A stretch of DNA of 64,000 bases, taken from Entamoeba histolytica HM-1:IMSS (lineage: Eukaryota; Evosea; Mastigamoebida; Endamoebidae). Below the pieces are notes generated by a model. The model was not told where the DNA came from and did not search any database. It worked only from the letters and a program-made list of their open reading frames with translations. A program made the position numbers and the translations under genes. Location: NCBI RefSeq assembly GCF_000208925.1, contig NW_001914913.1, positions 3,377 to 67,376 of the forward strand, given 5' to 3'. Numbering within the stretch: position 1 is the first letter of the stretch; each line of letters begins with the position of its first letter. Below are positions 10,738-20,876 of the stretch, piece by piece.

Positions 10738-12846
10738 ATTGATTTTATTTAAATAATTTTCAATTTATGAGATTTTAGCGAAAGAACTTCATTTTTGTTT
10801 AAGTTTCAAATTTTTCATTTTTCTTCGATGACTTTAAAATCATTACAAATATAAAACACTCGTTTTCTTTATTCTTTTTCATTTGTTTTATTAACACCAC
10901 CAAAAGTAAGTTCAATCATTTAGTTTATTAGGTATTGTAATTACTATTTATCTTCTTCATGAAGATTAACTTCTATCAATTCTTAAATGTTCTTAAATAC
11001 AGTAAATGTAACGTAAGTATTGTTGGTGTTGGCTACGTTATCATTTTCGTTAGAAAGAAACAGATAAAATATGGAAGTGATATGTAAGATAACTTAATAG
11101 TTTGTTATATTTCCATTCTGTTCTTTTTATTAGAAAAATCCAAACTATAAGTTATAATAATTTTATTATTTTTATTTCTATAATATTTTTCATTTTTAGT
11201 TCAGTGATTCAGTGATATAGTGTTATATATATCAAGAAAAGAATCTACATATGCTTTACTTTATGAATTTGTGTTTCGTTAGCACCGTTTTACATATTTA
11301 AAAAATTAACTTCCTATTCAATTAAATTACTGATTATATTCCAATTTATTCAATACATTGTTTAAACAAACAATTTGAATATGAATATCTAAACTAATAA
11401 AATCAGTCATTACTAAAATGAAAATAACGCTAAAAATTACATAATAATTTTATTCATTTGAATGAGGAGTAGTCATACAAATAAACATGAACTATCTTAA
11501 TTCAAAAATACTTAATTTGATGAAAAAGATATTTATTCATAACCTAATGAATTTGGGAATTAATCATTAAATAAAAAAAATGACTGATAATAGGTTTTAG
11601 TAACAAATTATTATAAAAATATAACTAACAATCATAATGAAAATGTAAGCCAAAATGAACTACATTTTTCTTATTTATATTTTTCGATTAAAGAATTATT
11701 ATATTATATATAACTTAGAAAAGAAAAAATCATAGATTATAATATTGGATATATATTAAATCAATTCATTTAGTATTTGGTTCAAACTCATGTTACAAAG
11801 AATAATATAGTATTATATCACAATGAATATTCCACATTTAAAACCTCAACGAACGTTAAAAAAAGATTAAAAAAAAGAAAAAGGTGTTTTGTAAACTCAC
11901 TACATTCTTTTATTATGTTAACAATGCAAGAAATGGAAAATCAATTACTAATGTTTTCTCCAATATCAAATGGAAAATATATATTCTTTTTGAAGAAGAA
12001 ACGTTAAAAATTAACAATTCTTCACATTAGTAAACCAATGTTTTTATGTTAAAAATTAGTTTTAATACATTATTTAATGGAATTAGAGTCTGTGTTAAAC
12101 CACTTTATAAAAGTTATATAATGCCATTATTAAAATTTAATATTTAATAATAACTAAAAAGACATTTATTATACGTTTATTGAGACGATTTGAGAGTTAT
12201 AATAAAAAGGTTAATACTACCATTATATTAAAATAAGCAATTTATAAAAACTATTAAATAAATAAGCATATAACACCAAAACATTCTTGTATTATAATAA
12301 CTTTTTTAATTTTACAAACATTTGAATAACACTACTATTCATGGGATAATATTTGATATTCAATACGGATAATAAATCTAATGAAACTGAAATTATTCAT
12401 TGACTTTCCTATGCTTTTCATTAAAAAATTAATAAGTATTGTAATTTCATTATAATGAAATTACAAATTGACAGATTAATTCTTTCAAAAAAAAAGAAAT
12501 AACAATTTTGTCGTTGACTATATGAATTATAAAAATAAATGAAATGAAAGATAAAATATTTATTTATTTGTGTTTAAAAATAATAATTCTACTATTTAAA
12601 TCAATATATATTTTAGACTATTATTTAAATCTATTTTGGTTCTAATGTTCTAATTATTCTCCTTTTATTATTCCTTTGTGATCAATAAAAGGATTTATTT
12701 TGAACTTGTGGTGATAGAAGAGTTGTGATTATGTTCTATAAAGTTAATAAACCTTCTTTTTTGTGTCAATAGACAGAATATTTCTTCGTAGATTAAAAGT
12801 TTCAAAAAGTTAAATATAAGAAAAAAATTAAAAATTAAAAAAAAAA
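10738..12846. other. Gene-poor AT-rich stretch of 2.1 kb
   Basis: The longest gap outside the accessory island. It contains many short A/T runs and no frame with convincing composition. A 76-codon frame at 11777-12007 has a weak start and a Lys-run composition typical of chance frames. I see no tRNA-like cloverleaf, tandem repeat or retroelement motif. Confidence 0.45.
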
Positions 12847-13029
12847 CTAATTGAGAAGAACTTTTCTTTTTTCAAATAACTCATACATTTCTTGTTCATA
12901 TTTGATTCGTAAGTTTGTACGTTGAAGAGTCAGTTGTGCCTTCTTTGATTGGATTTGAATGCGTATTTGATATAGATATTGTAAATTAGTTTGAAGATCA
13001 CTTTTGTTGATTGATTCAATGAAATTCAT
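12847..13029 (-). CDS. Small coiled-coil protein (tentative)
   Basis: A 60-codon frame with an ATG at 13029, divergent from the PAP2 gene 60 nt away. The product is rich in Gln, Leu, Lys and Glu with heptad-like spacing (LQYLYQIRIQIQ..., YEQEMYELFEKRK), so it would form a coiled coil. The composition is less A/T-biased than the surrounding spacer, which supports coding. No family is recognised; it could be a small subunit of a helical complex. Confidence 0.4.
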   Translation of the reverse strand: MNFIESINKSDLQTNLQYLYQIRIQIQSKKAQLTLQRTNLRIKYEQEMYELFEKRKVLLN

Positions 13030-13088
13030 TTACTAATTATTTAATAGTTTTCTTTTTTTTGTTAGTAATAGGTTAAACTCCTAATCAA

Positions 13089-13826
13089 ATGTTAAATTTT
13101 AGATCGATTAAACAACAATGCACCAAAACACTAGTAATTGAATTTAGTATTGGTGTTATTCTTTTTGTTGGAGGAATTCTTCTAAAATATTTACCATCAT
13201 ATCAGATGGATATTCCTCTTGAGAGAAAGAATTTTAATGTGACTTATCCATTAGTTTCTGAAACATTCCCCTTTTTGTTTTGTTGTATTTTTTCATGGTG
13301 TATTCCAGTAATTGTTATTTTCTATTTTGCACAGAAAAGAAATTCATCAAAGTACTTCATAACATCAATAACTTCTTTCTTCTTTGCAGTCTCATTATGT
13401 TTATTCTTAACAAATGCTTTCAAACTGTTTGCAGGAAAACCTCGTCCTAATTACTATTCACTTATTGATAATAAAAAAGCATCAAAAGTATATCAGTCAT
13501 TTCCAAGTGGACATTCTTCTACAACATTCAATGGAATGATGTTTCTCACATTATTATTATGTGGAGAATACAAAATATTTAATGGAGAAGGTTCAATCTT
13601 GAAATTAGTTGGATGTTGCCTTCCTTTGTTATTTGGATGTATAGTTGCTATTTCTAGAGTAAGAGATTATTTCCATGGTTATGACGATATTATAGCAGGT
13701 TCTTTACTGGGGTGTCTTACTGCAGTATTATGTTATGTATTAAAGTTTAAAGTGTTATGGTCAACGAATAGTGGTGAAATAGAAACTGAAGAATATAAAG
13801 AATTTGATGATAATTATATCGTTTAG
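13089..13826 (+). CDS. PAP2-family lipid phosphate phosphatase
   Basis: A 245-residue integral membrane protein with about six hydrophobic segments. All three phosphatase motifs are present: K112 to R119-P120 (KLFAGKPRP), PSGH at 139-142, and SRVRDYFHGYDD with S189, R190, H196 and D200. The catalytic histidines are H142 and H196. Such enzymes remove phosphate from phosphatidate, lysophosphatidate or similar lipids, usually facing the lumen or cell exterior. Substrate cannot be told from sequence. Length fits yeast DPP1/LPP1-type proteins. Confidence 0.9.
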   Translation: MLNFRSIKQQCTKTLVIEFSIGVILFVGGILLKYLPSYQMDIPLERKNFNVTYPLVSETFPFLFCCIFSWCIPVIVIFYFAQKRNSSKYFITSITSFFFAVSLCLFLTNAFKLFAGKPRPNYYSLIDNKKASKVYQSFPSGHSSTTFNGMMFLTLLLCGEYKIFNGEGSILKLVGCCLPLLFGCIVAISRVRDYFHGYDDIIAGSLLGCLTAVLCYVLKFKVLWSTNSGEIETEEYKEFDDNYIV

Positions 13827-13930
13827 AATAATTTATGTTATTTAAAACAAACAATAAAAATTGTTTATAAAAAACAAAAATATTTCAAAGAATTTTAAAT
13901 TGTCATTCAAATTTTGTTTTAATAAACAAG

Positions 13931-14830
13931 TGAAAATTCAATTTGGTTATCTGTTAATGGAGAGAATAATTGATGTTGACAATAACTCGTAGGAAGGAGA
14001 AGAAGAAATTAATGTTTTTGAAAACAAAACACCATTTTTTGAATATCTCTCTCTTGACATAATACATGGGTTTCAATATTTATTAACCACAACATCAAAG
14101 ATCATTTAAGAATCAAATTCAAAACAAATGAACATAACAACTTCCAAAATAATCACCCACCAGATTTCATTGAATTGGAATATTCTTCAACGAGCAGACT
14201 TGAATTAGAGTCTATTATCTATTAAGAACCAAACAACTAACCTTTTCTCATAAATGAATCTAGATCCTTCATTCGATACATTTCAACTAATCTTTCAACA
14301 TTATCAAAGAAACAGCTAATTCAAATAAATAGAGGCAATCATCAAACATATCAAAGAAAGAATAATCAAATAAAAATAATTAACAATGGTAATAACAAAA
14401 AACATTATATCTAAATATAGTACTGAAAATAAAGAATGTTTTGGCGTTAATCTATTATCTAAGATAAATGATTGTGATATTATTCAGGAAGATAAGTATA
14501 TAAAACTCCAAAATGTCTTAACAAATAAAATAAAATGTAAGCATGGTTATAATGAAGAAAATTGTTGTTTAGTAATTGAAATTAATTTACCACAACAAAC
14601 AATTTGAAAGTCTGGTCAAGAATTAAGACTAGTTTTTATTATTAAAGAATTGGATTATAAAATGAGAAGAGACATGAAAATGGCATTTACTGTTGTTGGT
14701 TCAGACAAAACAAGAATAAGAGATGACGCATTTTCTGTTGAAGTATTAAGAAAAACAGATTTGAAATTGGACTATATTTATTAGATTGTTCTGGTTTTGT
14801 CTGTGAATCGAAGGAAAAAAAATATTTAAA
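13931..14830 (+). pseudogene. Decayed gene of unknown family
   Basis: Several coding-like pieces lie in order but in different frames. One (about 14010-14108) reads KTPFFEYLSLDIIHGFQYLL. Another (about 14150-14225) contains PPDFIELEYSSTSRLELES. A third starts with an ATG at 14386 and runs to a TGA at 14605-14607. In that same frame the sequence stays open to a TAG at about 14785, with GQELRLVFIIKEL and FTVVGSDKTRIRDDAFSVEV. Amino-acid composition is protein-like while frames are broken, so this looks like an old gene. I do not recognise it. The part after 14386 could still be expressed as a 73-residue peptide. Confidence 0.45.
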
Positions 14831-15633
14831 TATATGGATTTATATCACCAATTCTTAAGTATATACCACCATTCAATACCTGATAATATGTCATATATTG
14901 ATAAAATATCAACACATATTCTATCATTGGATTCAGGAAATGAAAGAAAGATTGTATCACGCAGTATAATTTGTGATTCAAGTTGTTATCTAATTTAAAG
15001 TTTAACATTGTGTCAGTCAATTATAAAAATTCATTATAATATGAATGAATGTTATGGAAATTCAAATGTTTTATATGAATATAAAACATACTAAACAATA
15101 AATCCTAATAAATTGTATAAGATAACAATTCAACAATTGAGATATGATATTACTATTATGAGACAAATTATTTTTTTTTATTATGAGAAAGGATTTGAAG
15201 GAATGATGAAAGGTGGAAAGATTTTGTCAAAATTATGAATATTTGTAAGTCAAAACATTGCACATTTTCTTTATAAAAAAAAATACAACTCCCTTTCACT
15301 CACTTTTTATAAATTTAATACCCTCTTTACTTCATTTAGAAGTTCATTAAGAAAATTTTATGAATTTTGAGTACTAAAACAAATTGTTTTAGCTATTCTC
15401 AATGAATTGATAGAACAAATGTGCTTTTATTTCTTTGAATTTAATATTGAAAACCTTCATCAAATTATTCTTAGAACAAAAATATTTTAAAATAGATAAA
15501 GTGAATTATATAAAAATGGATCATAAACTTTGTTTTTTTTTGTATGAAGTTTCATGGTTTTCGATAATATTCTTTGAAGATAAATACTAAGAATTGTTCA
15601 AAACTAAATAATAATCAATTTATAGTTTTTAGC
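14831..15633. other. AT-rich spacer upstream of dihydropyrimidinase
   Basis: No supported gene. A 64-codon minus-strand frame at 14826-15020 lacks coding character. The last 50 bases before the next gene hold its promoter elements. Confidence 0.45.
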
Positions 15634-15660
15634 TATAAATATAAATAGATATGTTGAACT
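15634..15660 (+). promoter_or_regulatory. TATA-like and GAAC core promoter elements of dihydropyrimidinase
   Basis: TATAAATATAAATA at 15634-15647 is followed by TTGAACTG with GAACT at 15656-15660, 21 nt before the ATG. This is the Entamoeba arrangement of a TATA-like box and a GAAC element close to a very short 5' leader. Confidence 0.55.
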
Positions 15661-15676
15661 GTAAATAGAATAAAAA

Positions 15677-17059
15677 ATGACTTTCATCATCAAAAACGGT
15701 ACTATAATTACTACTGACTCAAGTTTTAAGTCTGACATATATGTAAAAGATGGTGTTATTGCTGCAATTGGTAGTGAATTGACTCTACCAGAAGGTATAG
15801 AAGTTGTTGATGCATCTGGATTATTAATTTTACCAGGTGCAGTTGATGGACATACTCATCTTGCAATGCCTTTTGGTGGAACAATATCTGCTGATGACTA
15901 TGAGTATGGAACCATGGCTGCTGCATGTGGTGGAACAACAACAGTATTTGACTTTGCACTTCAAGAAAATGGGGAGAATTTAATAGAAACTTTAAAAAGA
16001 AGAGATAGTCTTGCATCACATCAATCATGTATTGATTATTCATTTCATATTGCAATTAAAGATGTTAGTACAAATGAACTTTTAGATTCTATTGATTCAG
16101 TAATAGCTGAAGGAGTCTCTAGTTTTAAAGTATTTATGGTTTACGATTTCTTTGTAACAGACGGTCTTTTTTATAAAATACTTAAAAAGACAAAGTCATC
16201 AGGAGGATTATTAGGAGTTCATGCAGAAAATAAAGGAGTAATTGATACATTAACTGAAGACTTTAAAACAGAAGGAAAATTATCTGCATGGTATCATTAT
16301 GAATCTCGTCCTGAATTTGTAGAAGAAGAAGCTGTTCAAAGAGCAATTACGTTAGCAAAGTCAGTTGGTGCACCACTCTATATTGTACACTTATCATCAA
16401 AAGGTGCTATTAGTATTATAGAAAAATCAAGAAAAGAAGGATATCCTATATTTGCAGAAACTTGCATTCAATACCTTGAACTAACAAATGATGTTTTTAA
16501 AAAAGAAGATGCTATAAAATATGTTTGTTCTCCACCAATGAAAACAGAAGAAAGTCGACAAGCACTTTGGAGTGCATTAAAAGCAGGAATTATTCAAACA
16601 GTTGCAACAGACCATTGTCCATTTCAATTATCAGAAAAAGAATGGGGAAAAGATGATTTTACAAAGATTCCAAATGGATGTAGTGGTATAGAAAATATGT
16701 TTCCTTATATGCTTTCTGAAGCAAATAAAGGAACTTTAACTTTTAATAAAGTAGTTGAAGTATGTTGTTCAAATCCAGCTAAATTATTTGGTATTTATCC
16801 AGAAAAAGGATGTTTAGGAATAGGTTCTGATGCTGATATTGTTCTTTACGATCCAAATAAAAAATTTACAATTAGTGTTGATAATATGCATTCTAATGTA
16901 GATCATACTATTTGGGAAGGATTTGAGATGCATGGTTATCCTGTTGCAACATATTGTAGAGGTAAATTAGTATTTAAAGATGGAATGTTTGTTGGAGAAA
17001 AGGGATATGGAAAAAGAGTGAAATGTAAACCATTACATTTTTCAACTGCACAATTATAA
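15677..17059 (+). CDS. Dihydropyrimidinase / D-hydantoinase-type amidohydrolase
   Basis: A 460-residue cyclic amidohydrolase that opens the ring of dihydrouracil, dihydrothymine or hydantoins in the cytosol. The full binuclear metal site is visible: H59 and H61 (DGHTHL), carboxylated Lys K151 (SSFKVFMVY), H182 (GVHAEN), H238 (IVHLSS) and D312 (ATDHCPF). Substrate-loop residues follow in NGCSGIENM. Length and motif spacing match bacterial and eukaryotic dihydropyrimidinases. In an organism that salvages pyrimidines this would serve degradation. Bacterial origin by gene transfer has been proposed for several Entamoeba metabolic enzymes; whether it applies here needs a tree. Confidence 0.9.
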   Translation: MTFIIKNGTIITTDSSFKSDIYVKDGVIAAIGSELTLPEGIEVVDASGLLILPGAVDGHTHLAMPFGGTISADDYEYGTMAAACGGTTTVFDFALQENGENLIETLKRRDSLASHQSCIDYSFHIAIKDVSTNELLDSIDSVIAEGVSSFKVFMVYDFFVTDGLFYKILKKTKSSGGLLGVHAENKGVIDTLTEDFKTEGKLSAWYHYESRPEFVEEEAVQRAITLAKSVGAPLYIVHLSSKGAISIIEKSRKEGYPIFAETCIQYLELTNDVFKKEDAIKYVCSPPMKTEESRQALWSALKAGIIQTVATDHCPFQLSEKEWGKDDFTKIPNGCSGIENMFPYMLSEANKGTLTFNKVVEVCCSNPAKLFGIYPEKGCLGIGSDADIVLYDPNKKFTISVDNMHSNVDHTIWEGFEMHGYPVATYCRGKLVFKDGMFVGEKGYGKRVKCKPLHFSTAQL

Positions 17060-17130
17060 GTTATTTTTATCATTTACAATATTTAATAATTCTTATTTAA
17101 AAAAAAAGAAGAACTTCTTATTATATTTTT

Positions 17131-18705
17131 ATGAGTTTCTCATTTACATTTGTTGTTCTATCTTTTCTTTTCTTTTGTACTTTTGCTCAAAAATTCAGTA
17201 TTATTAAAAAAGGTGATTCTATTGAAATAACTAAAGGAGCAATTCGTGGAAGTGTTGCATGGGGAAGTTATGAAAATACAGTTAATAGTACAGGATGGGG
17301 AATATTAAATATTCATACAAATAAAAAATATTCACCAGAAGAACAAGCATTTGCAGCAGGATATATTGAATCATATTTAACTCATCAATGGATATGGATA
17401 TATTGGCAAAATTATAAAAAAAATGAATATAAACATGGAATAAACAAAAATATTAGAAGATTTATGTCACTTCAATTTAATTTTTGGAGAAAGCATATTA
17501 AAAATAATGAAAATGATGATGTATATTGGAAGAATCAAAAATTAATTTTTGAACAATTTAGAGGATTATGGAATGGATATAAAAAATTTGGTAAAGAACC
17601 AATGACATTAGAAGAGTTATATCTTTTAAATTCTGTTGGAGATTTACCAACTATTACTGATAAATTTGAAAAGATTCATAGTGAAAATTCAATGTTAGAT
17701 TTACAAGATAAAAATCCAGATGAACTTTACCATGAATGTAGTGCATATGTTAAATATAATAATAAAAGTCATGACATTATTTTTTCACATAATACATGGA
17801 GACCTTATTATGCAATGTTAAGAATTTATAAACATTACTTTTTTCCATGGACTAAAAATGCTCAACCAATGAGTTTTGCAAGTAGTCCTGGATTAATTCA
17901 TTCAAAAGATGATTTTTATTTACTTAGTAATGCTCAACAAAAAAGATTTGGTGTAATGGAAACTACTAATTCCTTTTTTTTTAAAAAACTTAATAAATTA
18001 ATTACACCAAATTCTCTTCTTTCATGGCAAAGAATTCTTGTTTCAATGTATTTTGGTCAAACTCCTAAAGAAATTACAAAAACAATTGGTCAATTTAATA
18101 GTGGAACATATAATAATCAATGGATGATTATTAATTTAAATTCTATTGAAAAAAATGCACAAAGAAAGAAAAATATATTATATATTGGAGAACAAATGCC
18201 AGGAAAATATATTGTAAAAGATGTAACTCCAATATTAATTAATCAAACATATTGGGCATCATATAATATTCCATATATTAAAGAAATTTTTGTATCAAGT
18301 GGGTATTTAAAGAAAATGGAATTAGGAAAAAAAGAATATAATTACACTGGGTCTTCTCGTGCTTTAATATTTACAAGAGATGGTGCAAGAATTCACTCAA
18401 TTGATGATGTTAAAAAATTAATGACAATGAATCATTATAAAACTGATCCAATTTCAAATAAACCACGAAATCAAATTGCTGCTCGATATGACCTTGAAAT
18501 AGATAGTGATTATAAATTCCCATTTGGAGCTGTAGATTGTAAAATAGGTGCAGCTTCATTAAAATATAAAACATTAGCATATTGTGGACCTACACATGAA
18601 GGAGGACTTCCACCATTTAATTGGGAATTATTCCCATCAATTCAACATTGGGGAACTCCTCGTGTTTATAATTTTGATTGGGTTAAAATAAGTCCATCTC
18701 TTTAA
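17131..18705 (+). CDS. Phospholipase B-like lysosomal hydrolase (PLBD family)
   Basis: A 524-residue secreted or lysosomal protein with a clear signal peptide (1-19, ending FCTFAQ). It carries the family's N-terminal-nucleophile site at C203-S204 (HECSAYVKY), where the precursor cuts itself, followed by the conserved SHNTWRPYYAMLRIYKHY block. The C-terminal portion has the conserved DCKIGA and GPTHEGGLPPFNW. Members are amidase- or phospholipase-like hydrolases of lysosomes and phagosomes. Asn-X-Ser/Thr sites (for example NNKS, NQT, NYT) agree with a lumenal protein. A GAACTT element at 17111-17116 precedes the ATG by 20 nt. Confidence 0.9.
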   Translation: MSFSFTFVVLSFLFFCTFAQKFSIIKKGDSIEITKGAIRGSVAWGSYENTVNSTGWGILNIHTNKKYSPEEQAFAAGYIESYLTHQWIWIYWQNYKKNEYKHGINKNIRRFMSLQFNFWRKHIKNNENDDVYWKNQKLIFEQFRGLWNGYKKFGKEPMTLEELYLLNSVGDLPTITDKFEKIHSENSMLDLQDKNPDELYHECSAYVKYNNKSHDIIFSHNTWRPYYAMLRIYKHYFFPWTKNAQPMSFASSPGLIHSKDDFYLLSNAQQKRFGVMETTNSFFFKKLNKLITPNSLLSWQRILVSMYFGQTPKEITKTIGQFNSGTYNNQWMIINLNSIEKNAQRKKNILYIGEQMPGKYIVKDVTPILINQTYWASYNIPYIKEIFVSSGYLKKMELGKKEYNYTGSSRALIFTRDGARIHSIDDVKKLMTMNHYKTDPISNKPRNQIAARYDLEIDSDYKFPFGAVDCKIGAASLKYKTLAYCGPTHEGGLPPFNWELFPSIQHWGTPRVYNFDWVKISPSL

Positions 18706-18827
18706 TTAAAAATTTTAAGCTTTAAACATTATTTTTTATCTTTTTCAAATTAAATAATAATTTTTTCAGGTTCTTTTTCAATATAAAAGATATTTATTGA
18801 GAGAAAAAAGATCTCAGAACATCATTA

Positions 18828-19607
18828 ATGAGTGAAAAAAACCAAATCCCTTCTGTTGATTCATTTCTTCATAAAATATCTGGATTATCAATATTAAATT
18901 ATGGAACAATAAATATTTGTGTTCCTCCTTTACCAAATCAAATATCAACCGAAAAACAGACTGTACCTTTACAAAATGAAATTATTACAGAAGGTGGTGG
19001 TGGTATTAAACGTAAAATAAATCCTGTGAGTGATAAAAAAAAGAAAAAACAAAAAAATATTATTAATATAGCAACATTAATAGAATTAAATAAAGAATTA
19101 TTTGTAAATTGGACAAAATTAAATGAATATGAACTTATATATGACAGTAAGGTAGATGGATTTTCAAGTGTGGCATTAAACGGATGTATTTGTGGAAAAG
19201 AAAATATTATGGTTATTATTATTACAAAACATGGATATGTATTTGGCAGTTTTAATTCATTAAAATTACCAATACCAAAAAAAACTGAAGAATGGGTTAA
19301 AAATGATCCAAATTTCTTTGTATTTACTCTTTCAAATCCTAAAAAAACAAGTCCAATACAATTTTTTCTAAAAGATAAAACAGCAGATGGATTAAATATT
19401 TCACCAAATACTTCAAAAAAATGGATTATTGCAACTAATGCATGTTTTGGTATAAAACAAGTTGATGGATGTTATATATCTAATAGTTTTGTTCAATATT
19501 ATAATATTCCAAATGGGATTACTGAAGACATTTTTGTTGGAAGTCATTATCCACAAACATATGATGTATCAAAAGTAATTGCTCTTCAATGGAAATTAAA
19601 AAAGTAA
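18828..19607 (+). CDS. TLDc-domain protein
   Basis: A 259-residue protein with a disordered N-terminal third ending in a Lys run (about 70-76), followed by a TLDc domain at about 95-259. It shows YELIYDSKVDGFSS, the glycine-containing VIIITKHGYVFGSF turn and the C-terminal VIALQWKLK strand. TLDc domains act in oxidative-stress resistance and in some lineages bind the V-ATPase. The family is expanded in Entamoeba, and two more members flank the LINE in this window. GAAC at 18817-18820 lies 11 nt ahead of the ATG. Confidence 0.78.
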   Translation: MSEKNQIPSVDSFLHKISGLSILNYGTINICVPPLPNQISTEKQTVPLQNEIITEGGGGIKRKINPVSDKKKKKQKNIINIATLIELNKELFVNWTKLNEYELIYDSKVDGFSSVALNGCICGKENIMVIIITKHGYVFGSFNSLKLPIPKKTEEWVKNDPNFFVFTLSNPKKTSPIQFFLKDKTADGLNISPNTSKKWIIATNACFGIKQVDGCYISNSFVQYYNIPNGITEDIFVGSHYPQTYDVSKVIALQWKLKK

Positions 19608-19689
19608 TGGAAATTTTTTGTTTTATTTTTTACATTAATTAAAAAAAAAAAATTGTTATTTAACTAAAAGAATGAAAAAAGAAAGAAAA

Positions 19690-20782
19690 TTAAAACTCGT
19701 TACGTTTAATAAAGTCTTGAACTATTTCGGAATGTTTTTCTTGAAGAAGTGGTGTAAGTGCATCAATAACTTCATAGTATTGATTAATAGAGTCTAAAGC
19801 ATCTTCATAAAAACAATTAACAGTTTCACATATAAAGTCATATTGTTCTTTTGTTTGAACCATTTTACTTCTTTCATTTCTAATAGACAAAACAAGTTCT
19901 GGAAGAATTACTTCACAGTCTTCATAAGAAATTACAGGATGACTTAATAAAATTTCTTCAATACGATCTTCTACTTCTCTTACTTTTGAAGAAGAACTTG
20001 TTGCTACAATATAAATATTAAACAATTAATTAATTGATTCTTTAAATATTAAAACAAAAGAACAAACATCTCTGTTTACTATAAGTTTCTGATTTTTCAA
20101 GAATTTCATAAGTAACCATTTCTACAATACGTGATAAAAGACAATATACCCCAGTTCTACCAACACCTGCAGAACAATGAACACAAACTAGATTTCTATT
20201 CGAAAATTTTGATGTAGTACCAATAATATATTGAATATAAACAATATCTAATGCATCTTTTGGATTTAATGGAACTCCAAAGTCAGGCCATCCCATATAA
20301 TGAATTTGAATAAATGAATAAACGCCATCTTCATATATAATTTGAAGATATCTAATTTGAATATCTTCCATAAATTTATCTTCTTCAACATCATCATAAA
20401 GGGTATCAATTGTATTTACTGTATAGTTTCCAAAAACCTTTTTACCACCTTCAGACTTATATCCCCAATAAGGTGTAGCTTTGATTCTTGTTTTTTCTTT
20501 ACATTTTGTTAACATTATTACAATTGGTACTTGTTGTTCAATAATCATTTGAAGGAAATCAGGGATAGTTTCAATGGTTGGTGCTTGAGACGCAATCATT
20601 CTTCCTTGAAAAATATAATTAGCATTTATATAACCATTATTATTTAATTTTACTCTTGTATCATCATTTGCTAAAACATCACTATATCTATTCTTTTTAA
20701 TATTTTCTGGAAGAAGTGCAGTTTTAAATTTTTCAGGAAATTCAGGAGGAGTATTTTTTTGGATATAATCAAAATCAGACAT
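19690..20782 (-). CDS. Classical protein tyrosine phosphatase (two exons)
   Basis: Exon 1 (20068-20782) and exon 2 (19690-20003) join over a 64-nt intron at 20004-20067 (GTTTGTT...GTAG, phase 1), giving 342 residues with no membrane segment. The catalytic loop VHCSAGVGRTG (C203, R209), the WPD loop (D167 in GWPDFGVP), the KNRYSDV motif and the NANYI substrate loop are all present, so the enzyme should be active. Exon 2 begins with a Ser run and contains the C-terminal Q-loop region (RNERSKMVQTKEQYDFI), which confirms the splice: the two parts together give the standard PTP fold. Confidence 0.92.
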
Positions 20783-20876
20783 TGCATTTCTTAGTTCTTC
20801 CCCATTTTTTTTTGTTTTTGGTTTTATTCTTCATTTTCATATTTTCATTTTTTCATTAAAAAATACTAAATTAAAT

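Noticed and set aside
11777..12007. 76-codon frame in the 2.1 kb gap
   Set aside because: Lys/Asn composition of random AT-rich DNA and no promoter element; not supported as a gene.
14605..14607. Selenocysteine or programmed read-through at TGA
   Set aside because: No selenoprotein family match, no SECIS-like structure noticed, and the region upstream is already broken in other frames.
14826..15020. 64-codon minus-strand frame
   Set aside because: No coding character and overlaps the tail of the decayed plus-strand gene.
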